Made by a program: the position numbers and the translations under genes
The notes under the pieces: model-generated
Database searches by the model: none
The model's input: the letters and a program-made list of their open reading frames with translations, nothing else
Told to the model about the DNA's origin: nothing
Source: Advenella kashmirensis W13003
GTDB lineage: Bacteria; Pseudomonadota; Gammaproteobacteria; Burkholderiales; Burkholderiaceae_B
Reading direction: 5' to 3'
Assembly (NCBI RefSeq): GCF_000506985.1
Contig: NZ_KI650980.1
Location: 434,001-498,000, forward strand
DNA: 64,000 nucleotides
Shown: positions 19,244 to 28,506 of the stretch, piece after piece
How the letters are laid out: every line of letters begins with the position of its first letter
Numbering within the stretch: the first letter of the stretch is position 1

Positions 19244-21364
19244 TTAGCTGGCAGATTTGCGAATAATGACGCCGTCCAGCGCTCGTACTCCCTGTCCTTG
19301 CGGTAATGCAATAATGGGATTGATATCAATCGACTCTATCCGGTCACCAAGCGCATATGCCAATTGTGATAGGGCAGCAAGGGTGTCGGCCAATGCAGCA
19401 ATGTCAGCGGCGCCTTGTCCTCGTTCCCCTTTAAGTAGGGAAACTGCCTGAGTCTCATGGATCATTGAAAGTGCTTCTGCCTGATCGAACGGAGCAAGCC
19501 TGAAGCTGACATCCTTGAGAACTTCCACAAATATTCCGCCCAGACCAAACATCACTACCGGTCCGAAAACCGGATCGCAATACACGCCCATAATGCACTC
19601 GATGCCCCCGCTGTGCATGGGAGCGATGAGGATGCCTTCAACGTCGGCCAAAGGTTGAGCGCGCTGCACTGATGACAGAATTTCGAGATACGCATCTGCC
19701 ACGGCGTCATCTCCGCTGATTCCCAGTTTGACACCGCCAATATCACTTTTGTGCAGAATGTCGGCGGATACAATTTTCATCGCGACAGGACAACTGAATT
19801 GGCGCGCAATATCCTGTGCAGCTGCTTTCGTTGTTGCCACTGAAAATGGAGTGACAGCGATTCCCGCATTTTTCAAAATAGTGAGTGAATCGGCTTCATT
19901 TAACGCGCCTGTACCCCCTGGCAGGTTCACGTTCGTTTTTTGCGCAACGGCTTCTTTCCCACATGATAGTGCGGCACGTTTTCCCGGTCGGTGGTGCATG
20001 ATTCTGGATAACGTGCGGATCGCTGTGCTTGGGTCGGCGAACACCATCGATCCCTTTTCCTGTAGCGCTGTGATACGTTCTGGTGGCAGCAGCGCGCTGA
20101 TCGTAATCGGGGTGTTCGGGTATTCGGCGTGCAGCACGCTGACCAATTCCTGCAAATGCGGCCACAATGCTTCAGATGAGCCCGCAGCAGCCAGAAAAAT
20201 AGCAAGCGCACCATACTTGCCTGTTGCCAGCAGATCACGGCTGGTATCCAGAAGGATAGAGAGGTCCGTGAGGGCCTGGCCGGTGACATCGACTGGATTG
20301 TTCGCGCTGGCAAAGGGAATTCGCGCCAGTAGCCTGGCTTGTACATCATCTGGCGGGGCGGGCAGACTCAGATGATGGTCATCGGCTTCATCGGCCATCA
20401 ATGCGCCGACGCCGCCTGATATGGAAATAATCGCCAAATTTTGGCTGGCTGCGTGGTGAGGCCATTTGCTAAGTGCTTGTCCCACGTTGAAAAATTCGTC
20501 GATTGTGTAGGCCCGGATTGCACCGTATTGTTTGAACAATGCATCGTAAACGGCATCGTCACCCGCCAGCGCAGCCGTGTGGGACGCCGCAGCCTGAGCG
20601 CCCGACGCGGTTCTGCCAATTTTGGTCACAACCACAGGCTTGCCTGCACTGTTCGCTGCTGACAGGGCGCGCTTCAGTTTGTCGCCGTCTTTGCATCCTT
20701 CGATATAGGCCATGATGACACGGGTATGAGGGTCCTCTGTCAGCCATTGAATGCAATCGGCGACATCAATATCACTTTCGTTTCCTGTACTAATCCAGAA
20801 TGACAGTCCGAGATTGCGTTCCCGTGCCAGGCAATAGGCGTAGGCGCCGAAAGCGCCGCTTTGAGTGACCATGCCGACGTCGCCGGCAGGTAGCCGGCCG
20901 TTGAGCGGAGCAGGGGAGAAGGTTGCATAGGTATGATCGCGGACATTGATAAAGCCAAGACAGTTTGGTCCCAGCAACCGTATGCGCCGCTCGCGCGCAA
21001 AGGCGTGAAGTTGTTGTTGCAATTGACTGCCGGCATCGCCGACCTCGGCAAACCCCGAAGTAAAGGTCACCGCGTTTCTGATCTGGCCAGGCCGGGATTG
21101 TTCAAGGGCAGCAAGTACATGAACGGCTGGAACAGCAATAATGACAAGGTCAATCGTATCACTGATATCGTTCAGGCTGGCGTGGCAGGGCAGGCCATAA
21201 ACCCTATCCTGCCGGGGGTTGACCGGATAAATTTTTCCGGTATATCCGGCATCAAGAAGCAGCGCAATGGGGACGGCTCCGGACTTGCCTGTTGCGTTTG
21301 ATGCACCCAGAATTGCAATGCTCTTGGGGGAAAAAAGTGAGTTCAGGGTCTGGCATGTATTCAT
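19244..21364 (-). CDS. ADP-forming acyl-CoA synthetase family protein (acetate--CoA ligase-like)
   Basis: A 706-residue fused synthetase. The CoA-binding Rossmann domain is at the start (SPKSIAILGASNATGKSG), then two succinyl-CoA-ligase-like domains with the phospho-histidine region ASHTAALAGDDAVYDA, then a C-terminal ATP-grasp domain (about 480-700, with MKIVSADILHKSDIGGVKLG). The family makes acyl-CoA from an acid, ATP and CoA through a phospho-enzyme; related members activate hydroxycinnamic or other carboxylic acids. The frame runs 40 codons further upstream into the spacer; ATG 21364 gives the family start. It is the last gene of the six-gene minus-strand operon and probably activates the imported acid. 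Substrate unknown. Confidence 0.85.
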   Translation of the reverse strand: MNTCQTLNSLFSPKSIAILGASNATGKSGAVPIALLLDAGYTGKIYPVNPRQDRVYGLPCHASLNDISDTIDLVIIAVPAVHVLAALEQSRPGQIRNAVTFTSGFAEVGDAGSQLQQQLHAFARERRIRLLGPNCLGFINVRDHTYATFSPAPLNGRLPAGDVGMVTQSGAFGAYAYCLARERNLGLSFWISTGNESDIDVADCIQWLTEDPHTRVIMAYIEGCKDGDKLKRALSAANSAGKPVVVTKIGRTASGAQAAASHTAALAGDDAVYDALFKQYGAIRAYTIDEFFNVGQALSKWPHHAASQNLAIISISGGVGALMADEADDHHLSLPAPPDDVQARLLARIPFASANNPVDVTGQALTDLSILLDTSRDLLATGKYGALAIFLAAAGSSEALWPHLQELVSVLHAEYPNTPITISALLPPERITALQEKGSMVFADPSTAIRTLSRIMHHRPGKRAALSCGKEAVAQKTNVNLPGGTGALNEADSLTILKNAGIAVTPFSVATTKAAAQDIARQFSCPVAMKIVSADILHKSDIGGVKLGISGDDAVADAYLEILSSVQRAQPLADVEGILIAPMHSGGIECIMGVYCDPVFGPVVMFGLGGIFVEVLKDVSFRLAPFDQAEALSMIHETQAVSLLKGERGQGAADIAALADTLAALSQLAYALGDRIESIDINPIIALPQGQGVRALDGVIIRKSAS

Positions 21365-21387
21365 ATTAAGTACATCGAATAAGGGTT

Positions 21388-22377
21388 TCAAAGTGCCATG
21401 TCGATGACATTGCGGCCGGTTGTTTTGCGTTCCAGCATTTGTTTCGTGACTTGTGGCAGGCTGTGCAGTGATATCACCTGACATATATCATTCAGATGAT
21501 CAGGACGATATTCTATAGCCAGCTTGTCCCAGATTTTCCTGCGTAGCGCCATCGGGCCACCCGCGTTGATGCCCAGCAATTTCACGCCTCGCAGAATGAA
21601 AGGAAAGACGCTCGTAGAAAGGTTGGCACCACCAGCGTTGCCGAAGGCGGTGATCACGCCTTCCGGTTTTGTCGTCCGAAGCAGCCAGGAAAGAACTGAA
21701 CCGCCTACCGAGTCAATGGCGCCGGCCCATTGGCCGGAAGCAAGCGGTCCGCTCGGTTCAAGATCGGGAACCGCAATCACTCTGGCCGCGCCAAGCTTTT
21801 TGAGATAATCATGTGCAGCGTGCTTGCCGGTAATGGCGACAGCCTGGTAGCCGCAATGATTCAATATGTCAATCGCAATGCTGGCGACGCCGCCTGTCGC
21901 ACCGGTGACAGCGATTTCGCCCTGGTCGGGGCTTAATCCGCACATTTCCATCCAATGTAGTGCCAGCGCAGCAGTGTATCCGGCAGCACCAAGTGTCGCT
22001 GCCTCACGCAGGCTAAGTCCGTCAGGCAAGGGCAGAACCCAGTCGGATGACACGCGCGCATATTGTGCATGTCCGCCGTCATGCTCAACGCCCAGCCCGA
22101 AGCCATGGACAACCACGGGATCACCTTCTTTCAGTTGCTGATTCGCGGATGAGACAACGTGCCCGCTCAAATCAATGCCGGTGATGCGCGGGTAATCCCG
22201 AACAATTTTTCCCTGACCGTTTGCGGCCAGTGCATCTTTATAATTTACCCCGGCGAAAGCCACTTTGATGATGGTGTCGCCCGGCGACAGGTCATCAAAT
22301 TGAAGTTGCCGGACATGACATTCGGGTGGTTTTCCCGCATCTGGAGTTTCCACGCGAAAGGCTGAAAATGTTGTCAT
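21388..22377 (-). CDS. AcuI/YhdH-like MDR oxidoreductase
   Basis: A 329-residue zinc-free medium-chain reductase. GroES-like start with VAFAGVNYKDALAANGQGKIVR and GIDLSGHVV, then an NADPH domain with VTGATGGVASIAIDIL. AcuI relatives reduce acryloyl-CoA to propionyl-CoA, and others reduce quinones. In this operon an enoyl-CoA or acryloyl-CoA substrate is plausible because the neighbours make and oxidise acyl-CoA; this is inference. The frame extends 48 codons upstream into the dehydrogenase gene, but ATG 22377 gives the family start, preceded by an AGGAAAT site. Confidence 0.8.
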   Translation of the reverse strand: MTTFSAFRVETPDAGKPPECHVRQLQFDDLSPGDTIIKVAFAGVNYKDALAANGQGKIVRDYPRITGIDLSGHVVSSANQQLKEGDPVVVHGFGLGVEHDGGHAQYARVSSDWVLPLPDGLSLREAATLGAAGYTAALALHWMEMCGLSPDQGEIAVTGATGGVASIAIDILNHCGYQAVAITGKHAAHDYLKKLGAARVIAVPDLEPSGPLASGQWAGAIDSVGGSVLSWLLRTTKPEGVITAFGNAGGANLSTSVFPFILRGVKLLGINAGGPMALRRKIWDKLAIEYRPDHLNDICQVISLHSLPQVTKQMLERKTTGRNVIDMAL

Positions 22378-22387
22378 GCTGATTTCC

Positions 22388-23545
22388 TTATGGAGTGATA
22401 GACGCCTGCAAAATACGCCGCGCCAGGAAGGCCCGGTGCAATTCATTGGCGCCGTCGTATATGCGAAAAGGGCGGGATTCCCGCCAGATGCACGAGACGA
22501 CGGTGTCATCCGATACGCCAAGCGCTCCCATCATTTGCACGCATCTATCGGCAACCCGGCCAACGGCTTCCGATACGAATATCTTTGTCATTGCTGATTC
22601 ATTTTTTACCGATATTGCCCGATCCATCAGCATGGCGCATTCCCGTGTCATCAGCCGGCTCGCATGCAGGTCTATATGGGAATCGGCAATCATGGCCTGG
22701 ATTTGCTGCAGCTCCGATAATCGATTGCCGAAGGTATGTCTTGTTTGCACATAGTCTTGTGCAATTTCCAGGGCGCGCCTGGCCCGGCCGATAAATCGCA
22801 TGCAATGTGAAAGGCGAGCCGGTTCCAGGCGTAGTTGAATGTGCTTCATCCCCATGCCAATCTGGCCTAGCACTGCACTATCAGGAACGTGACAGTTTTC
22901 AATGAGAATCTCTGCATGCCCGCCGATCTGATAGCCAGTGACCGTCGGAATATCTCTCGTTACTCGGTATCCTTTCGTGTCGGTATCCACGATAAACAGC
23001 GTCACACCCTCATCTGTTTTTGCAGGCACAATGGCGAAATCGGCAGCAACGCCGCCACTGATGAATTTTTTGTGTCCATTAATCAGCCAGCCATTAGCGC
23101 GCCGGGTTGCACGGGTTTGCAACATATTCGGGTCAGAGCCTGCGCCAGGTGCCGGCTCGGTCATTGCAAAACATGCACGCTTTTCACCCCGGGCCAGAGG
23201 GCCCAGATACGTCTGTTTCTGTTCATCGGTGGCCAGGTGTAAAAGGGTAAGCATGTTCGGCTGATCCGGTGGCGCGCAATTGAGTGCAAGCGGACCGAGC
23301 ATACCGCGGCCAGCCTCTTCAAAAATGTGGGCGCACTCTGCCCAGTTTAATCCGAGCCCACCCCATTCGAGAGGTAACTGCGGGCCGTAAACACCGGCTG
23401 TTCTGGCTTGTGCACGCAGCTGCCTGCAGACGGCATCCAGTGCTTCAACATCTTTTTCCAGCGCCGGGTTTTCAAGGGGTATTGCAACCGTATCGATAAA
23501 GTGCCTGACTTTATTCCTCAGGGTCTCCGTTTTTTCATCCAACAT
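22388..23545 (-). CDS. Acyl-CoA dehydrogenase with Asp at the catalytic-base position
   Basis: A 385-residue FAD flavoprotein. The middle domain has CFAMTEPAPGAGSDPN and NGHKKFISGG, and the C-terminal helical domain has RHTFGNRLSELQQIQAMIAD. Where medium-chain enzymes have YEGT with the catalytic Glu, this protein has RIYDGANELH, i.e. Asp, as in ACAD10/11-type enzymes. It likely oxidises an unusual or branched acyl-CoA. It lies 10 bases before the AcuI-like gene and 18 after the second Bug gene. Confidence 0.88.
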   Translation of the reverse strand: MLDEKTETLRNKVRHFIDTVAIPLENPALEKDVEALDAVCRQLRAQARTAGVYGPQLPLEWGGLGLNWAECAHIFEEAGRGMLGPLALNCAPPDQPNMLTLLHLATDEQKQTYLGPLARGEKRACFAMTEPAPGAGSDPNMLQTRATRRANGWLINGHKKFISGGVAADFAIVPAKTDEGVTLFIVDTDTKGYRVTRDIPTVTGYQIGGHAEILIENCHVPDSAVLGQIGMGMKHIQLRLEPARLSHCMRFIGRARRALEIAQDYVQTRHTFGNRLSELQQIQAMIADSHIDLHASRLMTRECAMLMDRAISVKNESAMTKIFVSEAVGRVADRCVQMMGALGVSDDTVVSCIWRESRPFRIYDGANELHRAFLARRILQASITP

Positions 23546-23563
23546 AGGTCAAAATATCCTGGT

Positions 23564-24526
23564 TCAATTTTCAAGATGCAGATTGGCATCACGAACAATG
23601 CCGTCCCATTTTTCAGCTTCGTCGTGAATATATTGTGCAAATTGCTCTGGTGTTCCGCCAACGGTATGAATGCCCTGTTGGAGCAGATAGTCTTGTACCG
23701 CTTTCTCCTTCAGTACCTCATTAATCTGTGTATTGAGCGTGTTGATGACTGCTGGTGGAGTGCCTGTGGGCGCAAGAACTCCCCACCAGGAAGCAGCGAT
23801 CACAGGAATGCCCAATTCCGTGAGCGTCGGTACGTTTGGCAGGGCAGGGCTGCGTTTGTCGGCGGCGATGGCCAAAGGCACCAGGCGAGCCGCCTTCACT
23901 TGCCCGTATGCGGGCGCCAGATTGTCAAAACTCAGAGGGACTTGATTGCCGGAGGTGGCCACGACCGCCTCGGCACTGCCTTTGTAAGGCACATGCTGTA
24001 AATGCAGACCCGTTTTACGGTTGAAAATTTCTGCTGCCATGTGCGGAATGCTGCCAACGCCTGCAGTGGCATACGACAAATCTCCGGTTTTTTTACTTCG
24101 GTCCAGAATGTCCTGGACCTTTTTAACGCTGCTATCAGGGCTGGTAAAGATGTAAACCGGTACGTCGGTTGCCAGCACGACCGGAACCAGATCTGTTTCA
24201 ACGTCATAAGGTAGTTTTTTATAAAATGCAGGATTGGTAGCCAGGTTGGCGGTACCCATCAGCAAGGTATAACCATCGGGTTTGGCTCGCACCACATAGC
24301 TGGTGCCAATCTGTGTTGCGCCGCCAGCCTTGTTCTCGACAACGACTGGCTGTTTCAATTTTTCGGCGAGTTTCTTGGCAATAATCCGGGCCGCCGTATC
24401 GGTACCGCCGCCGGCAGCGTAAGGAACGACAAGTGTAATTGGCCTGTCCGGATACTCGCTGGCAAGCACCGGCGCAGAAAAACCGGCCGCTACAGACAAA
24501 GCGATGAGGGGGATCATATTTTTCAT
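23564..24526 (-). CDS. Bug-family periplasmic solute-binding protein (second of pair)
   Basis: A 320-residue tripartite-tricarboxylate-transporter-type receptor. It has a Sec signal peptide (MKNMIPLIALSVAAGFSAPVLAS), then EYPDRPITLVVPYAAGGGTDTAARI, ENKAGGATQIG and HVPYKGSAEAVVA. Bug proteins bind carboxylates and amides in the periplasm. No TctA or TctB membrane gene is present in the window, so it must use subunits encoded elsewhere or act only in sensing. It lies within the acyl-CoA operon, 20 bases after its paralogue. Confidence 0.9.
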   Translation of the reverse strand: MKNMIPLIALSVAAGFSAPVLASEYPDRPITLVVPYAAGGGTDTAARIIAKKLAEKLKQPVVVENKAGGATQIGTSYVVRAKPDGYTLLMGTANLATNPAFYKKLPYDVETDLVPVVLATDVPVYIFTSPDSSVKKVQDILDRSKKTGDLSYATAGVGSIPHMAAEIFNRKTGLHLQHVPYKGSAEAVVATSGNQVPLSFDNLAPAYGQVKAARLVPLAIAADKRSPALPNVPTLTELGIPVIAASWWGVLAPTGTPPAVINTLNTQINEVLKEKAVQDYLLQQGIHTVGGTPEQFAQYIHDEAEKWDGIVRDANLHLEN

Positions 24527-24546
24527 ATCATTGCTCCGGCGGTTTT

Positions 24547-25518
24547 TTAATTAATACTGATATTGGTCTGTTTGATCATATCGGCCCACCAGCGTGTTTC
24601 TTCACTGATCTGATTGGCAAAGGCCTCTGGTGTATTGCCTTCGGGCTCGGCGCCCAGTTCGGTCAGGCGCTTGCGGATGTCAGGACGTTGCAACACTTGT
24701 ACTGCGGCATTATGTAGTTGCCGGACAATGGGTTCAGGGGTGCCTTTGGGCACCATCAAGCCCTTCCAGGCCATGATGACGTAACCGTTTAGTCCCTGTT
24801 CTTCAAATGTCGGAACTTGGGGCAGGGCCTCGGCTCTCTTTGAGCTGGGAACACCCAACGCGCGCAATTTCCCGCTGATCACATGGGGCAACAGCGGCGG
24901 CATGTTGTCAATCATCACATTAATATGGTTGGCCAGCAGATCACTAATGGCCGGGCCCGAACCCTTGTAAGGTACATGCTGCATTTTCAGACCCGCCATT
25001 TTGTTCAGGAGTTCGCCTGCCAGATGGGCAGGACTTCCCGTGCCCGGAGAGCCAAAGGAGATTGTTTGTGGATGATTTTTTGCATATGCAATGAACTCTT
25101 TCAGATTTTTGGCGGGAATCTCAGGGTTGACGACCATCAGGTTATGCTCGCGGGTCAGCGCAGTCACCGGCTGCAGGTCCTTGCCGGGGCTGTAGTTCAT
25201 GTTCTTGTACAAGCTGGGATTGATAACCGTTGGCCCTGCCGCGGCAAGAAGAACGGTATAGCCATCCGGTTTTGCAGTGGCGACAAAGTGGCCTCCTATA
25301 TTGCCACCGGCCCCGGGTTTGTTTTCGACCACGATCACCTGTCCCAGAACAGGACGCATGGCCTCGGCAAGCAGTCGTCCCAGAATGTCGGTTGATCCAC
25401 CTGGCGCAAATGGGACAATCAGTCTGATGGGCTGTTCGGGATAGGCTGCATATGCCAGTACGGGCGCGACGCTGATGACAAAAGCAGCAATCATCGTTGT
25501 TATCGATTTTTTAAACAT
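24547..25518 (-). CDS. Bug-family periplasmic solute-binding protein (first of pair)
   Basis: A 323-residue paralogue of the next Bug gene. Signal peptide about 1-24 (MFKKSITTMIAAFVISVAPVLAYA), then YPEQPIRLIVPFAPGGSTDILGR, ENKPGAGGNIGG, and HVPYKGSGPAISDLLANHIN. The two share the fold but differ clearly in sequence, so they may recognise different ligands or enantiomers; that is inference. A GGAGACC ribosome site precedes the ATG. Confidence 0.9.
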   Translation of the reverse strand: MFKKSITTMIAAFVISVAPVLAYAAYPEQPIRLIVPFAPGGSTDILGRLLAEAMRPVLGQVIVVENKPGAGGNIGGHFVATAKPDGYTVLLAAAGPTVINPSLYKNMNYSPGKDLQPVTALTREHNLMVVNPEIPAKNLKEFIAYAKNHPQTISFGSPGTGSPAHLAGELLNKMAGLKMQHVPYKGSGPAISDLLANHINVMIDNMPPLLPHVISGKLRALGVPSSKRAEALPQVPTFEEQGLNGYVIMAWKGLMVPKGTPEPIVRQLHNAAVQVLQRPDIRKRLTELGAEPEGNTPEAFANQISEETRWWADMIKQTNISIN

Positions 25519-25589
25519 GATGGTCTCCTTTGTTTAATGGGCCTTCTTGTGAGGCATTTTTGTATTGCGGTTGAATGAAAATAGGGGCT

Positions 25590-26756
25590 TTAACGGCCGG
25601 GTTCGAAGCCGGCGTTTTTCAACGTCAGGCGGGCGATATTGAGCTGGTGAATCTGGCTGGTTCCTTCATACAGGCGGAACAGGCGTACATCGCGGTAGAA
25701 GCGTTCAATACCAAAGTCTGCGATATAGCCGTAGCCGCCAAACATCTGTACACAACGGTCCGCAACCCGTCCGCACATTTCCGAGCAAAAGTATTTGCAA
25801 ATGGATGCATTCATCGCGACGTCCTTGCCGTCGTCGCGCTCTCGAGCTGTTTGCATGACCAGCGCTTTTGCCGTTTCAATGTCGGTTTTGCAATCGGCGA
25901 TCATCGCCTGAATCAATTGAAAATTCATCAGCGGCTGGCCGAACTGAGCACGATTGCCCACAAACTTCATGGCTTCGTCCAGCATGCGGATTGCCGGACC
26001 AATACACAGTGCCGCCAGGTGAATGCGCTGCTTGTTCAGTACCTTCATGGCGGTTTTGAAACCCATGCCTTCGACGCCCCCAATCAGATTGCATGCGGGA
26101 ACGCGACAATGATCAAAATGCACTTCCGACACAGGCGAGCCGGCCTGTCCCATTTTTTCGTAGGGGTGTCCGGTGGACAGCCCAGGCGTGCCGCGTTCCA
26201 CGAGAAAGGCCGAAATGCCGCCTGCCTTGGGATTGTCAGGATCCGTGCGTGCCATCACGGTAAATAGATCAGCTATCGGAGCATTGGTAATGAAGCATTT
26301 TGTCCCATTCAGCACGTAATGATCCCCTTCGCGGCGCGCGCTGGTCTGTAAGGCAGTGGCATCTGAGCCGGCTTCTGGCTCGGTCAATGCAAATGAACCG
26401 GTCATTCGCCCGCTTGCCAACTCCGGCAGATAACGCTGCTTCTGCTCGGGTGTGCCATCGGCCACCAATCCTTCAGATCCGATCCCCGTGTTGGTGCCTA
26501 CACGTGCTCTAAAAGCGACCGAGCATTGCGATAACTCCATGGCGGCCAGGACCAGTTCTTCAGTGGTCATTCCGAGTCCGCCGTATTCTTCGGGTATTGA
26601 ATAGCCGAACATATTCTGGTCTGCCATTTCTCTGACGAGATCATCAGGAACCAGGTCGGATTGAGCGACCTGTTTTTCCTGTGGTACCAGGCGTTCATGG
26701 ACAAACCGCCGCAGTGAATCCAGAAATAGGGTGAACGATTCAGGGTCCCGCAGCAT
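25590..26756 (-). CDS. Acyl-CoA dehydrogenase
   Basis: A 388-residue FAD enzyme and the first gene of the six-gene operon. It shows GSFALTEPEAGSDATALQT, NGTKCFITNAPIADLF, RAQFGQPLMNFQLIQAMIAD and the standard catalytic glutamate in RLYEGTSQIHQ, so it looks catalytically ordinary. ATG 26756 follows a strong GGAG site; the frame extends 14 codons further upstream without one. A 71-base gap separates it from the first Bug gene. Transcription would start in the AT-rich region shared with the divergent iclR genes. Confidence 0.92.
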   Translation of the reverse strand: MLRDPESFTLFLDSLRRFVHERLVPQEKQVAQSDLVPDDLVREMADQNMFGYSIPEEYGGLGMTTEELVLAAMELSQCSVAFRARVGTNTGIGSEGLVADGTPEQKQRYLPELASGRMTGSFALTEPEAGSDATALQTSARREGDHYVLNGTKCFITNAPIADLFTVMARTDPDNPKAGGISAFLVERGTPGLSTGHPYEKMGQAGSPVSEVHFDHCRVPACNLIGGVEGMGFKTAMKVLNKQRIHLAALCIGPAIRMLDEAMKFVGNRAQFGQPLMNFQLIQAMIADCKTDIETAKALVMQTARERDDGKDVAMNASICKYFCSEMCGRVADRCVQMFGGYGYIADFGIERFYRDVRLFRLYEGTSQIHQLNIARLTLKNAGFEPGR

Positions 26757-26834
26757 ATTGATTCTCCTTCTCTGCTTTCGTTGGTATTGGGGTTGCATGC
26801 GTGTGATTGTCCAAAAAGCATAGCAATTTATCGT

Positions 26835-26866
26835 TAATATCGATATTATTGTTTCGATATATTGAA
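26835..26866. promoter_or_regulatory. Paired AT-rich palindromes between the acyl-CoA operon and iclR genes
   Basis: A perfect 14-base palindrome, TAATATC/GATATTA (26835-26848), is followed by a near-perfect one, TTCGATA/TATTGAA (26853-26866), within an intergenic region of 160 bases. Centres are 18 bases apart. Candidate operators for the adjacent IclR proteins, controlling both directions. Confidence 0.5.
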
Positions 26867-26916
26867 TTTAAAATTTAGGCATTTTGTTTTGGATGATATT
26901 TTTCTTGGGAATCAGT

Positions 26917-27711
26917 ATGAAAAATACCGGTACACACAGTGATCCCCGTTTTGCAACAACCGTCGCGCACGGCATGGCCGTATTGCAGTGTTTCAGGATG
27001 GCCGAGCCGGCGCTCAGCAATAAAGATCTGGCAGAGCGAACTGGCCTGTCCAAAGCCACCATTTCCCGGCTGACCTATACGCTCGCGCTCAAGGGCCTAT
27101 TGTTGTACGACGGGCAGTTGAGACGATATCGGCTTGGAGCCGGTATTCTGTCTCTGGTGCATCCCATGCTCAGCGGTATTCGATTACGTCAAATGGCAAG
27201 GCCCTTCATGCGGGCGCTCGCAGACCGATGCGAAGGGTCCGTGTCGCTGGGCTTGTATGACAATCTGCATATGGTGTACCTCGAGACCAGCCGAGGCCAC
27301 GAGGCCATCGGCTTTCGACCGGATATTGGTGCCCGGCTGCCATTGCTGGGTTCTGCAATGGGGCGCGCGTGGCTGGCGAACGCATCGTCGACCATGCGCA
27401 AGAGCGTACTTCAGCAGATCCGCAGTGAGGACGATTGGCAAATGCAAACGCACGGGGCTGCCTGGAGAGGGGCTCAACGTGACTGGAACAACAAAGGCTA
27501 TTGCCTCTCATTTGGCGACTGGCAGGCCGATGTGCATGCGGTTGCGGTCGCGTTACCGGTCCCCATCTTTGGCGAGCACCTGGTATTCAATTGCGGGGTA
27601 CCCGTGTCACGGTTGAAAGACAAATCCATCGAGGATGTCGCCGCCGGTCCATTGTTGGCGATGGTTGATGACGTTGTACAGTGCATGCAACGGGAGAGGC
27701 CAGATGCCTGA
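26917..27711 (+). CDS. IclR-family regulator, first of a tandem pair
   Basis: A 264-residue regulator with an N-terminal winged helix (about 20-80, LSNKDLAERTGLSKATISRL) and a C-terminal effector-binding GAF-like domain that ends in FNCGVPVSRL. It is divergent from the acyl-CoA operon and overlaps the next gene by eight bases. ATG 26917 was chosen because a GGGA site precedes it; an in-frame TTG lies 11 codons upstream. Likely ligand is the operon substrate or its CoA thioester; inferred from position only. Confidence 0.88.
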   Translation: MKNTGTHSDPRFATTVAHGMAVLQCFRMAEPALSNKDLAERTGLSKATISRLTYTLALKGLLLYDGQLRRYRLGAGILSLVHPMLSGIRLRQMARPFMRALADRCEGSVSLGLYDNLHMVYLETSRGHEAIGFRPDIGARLPLLGSAMGRAWLANASSTMRKSVLQQIRSEDDWQMQTHGAAWRGAQRDWNNKGYCLSFGDWQADVHAVAVALPVPIFGEHLVFNCGVPVSRLKDKSIEDVAAGPLLAMVDDVVQCMQRERPDA

Positions 27712-28486
27712 GCAAGAAAAGAAAACAGCAGATCCGCAATTTGCGTCCACACTGGCTCAGGCCATTGACCTGCTTGCATGCTTCAGATCGGGAGAGCGCA
27801 CGTTGGGGAACAAACAGATTTCGCTGCGTACCGGACTGTCTCCGAGCACGGTCGCCAGACTCACCCATACACTTGTACAACTTGGATATTTGCGCCGCGC
27901 ACAGCAAGGCAGACGTTATCTGTTGGGGCCGACGTTGCTGACGTTAAGCTATCCACTGCTTGCCAGCCTGCAGTTAAGGCAGATGGCCCGCCCGCTGATG
28001 CTGAGGTTGGCGCAGGAAATCAATGGCGCCGTCTCACTTGTCATTCGCGATCGTTGTAATATGGTTTATGTGGAAACGGCACGTGCCAACGAAACCTTGC
28101 AGGCTCATCCCGATATCGGCGCTGCCTTGCCCATGATGTCAACGGCTGCGGGCAAGGCGTGGCTCTGTCGCGCTTCTGCAGAAGAGCGTACTGCGGTTTT
28201 GAATCAAATTCGTGTGACTCAACCGGACTATTATAAGGGCCATGAACACAGTCTGGCGGAGACTTATCGCCAATTCGAACGCTACGGTTATTGCTCCAAC
28301 AATGGGCAGTGGTTACCGCATTCGTTTGGCTTTGCGGTGCCGTTTGCAAAGCCGGTTGACGCAAATATTTTTATACTCAATTGCGGGGTTCCTGTTACTG
28401 ACGGGGGCTTTGCCGAGCGTAATAGAGAAATTCCCAAGCGGCTGCTTGTACTGGTGAACAGCGTACAGAACACGCTTGGGTTGTGA
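27704..28486 (+). CDS. IclR-family regulator, second of a tandem pair
   Basis: A 260-residue paralogue of the preceding regulator, collinear over the whole length. Shared blocks include the DPxFA start, RLTxTL in the recognition helix, LRQMARP, VYxETxR and ending NCGVPV. The ATG at 27704 lies inside the end of the first gene and has a GGGAGAGG site. Two full-length IclR proteins made from one transcript suggest heteromers or separate sensing of two ligands. Confidence 0.88.
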   Translation: MPEQEKKTADPQFASTLAQAIDLLACFRSGERTLGNKQISLRTGLSPSTVARLTHTLVQLGYLRRAQQGRRYLLGPTLLTLSYPLLASLQLRQMARPLMLRLAQEINGAVSLVIRDRCNMVYVETARANETLQAHPDIGAALPMMSTAAGKAWLCRASAEERTAVLNQIRVTQPDYYKGHEHSLAETYRQFERYGYCSNNGQWLPHSFGFAVPFAKPVDANIFILNCGVPVTDGGFAERNREIPKRLLVLVNSVQNTLGL

Positions 28487-28506
28487 GTGTTTTTATGGGA
28501 GGGCAT

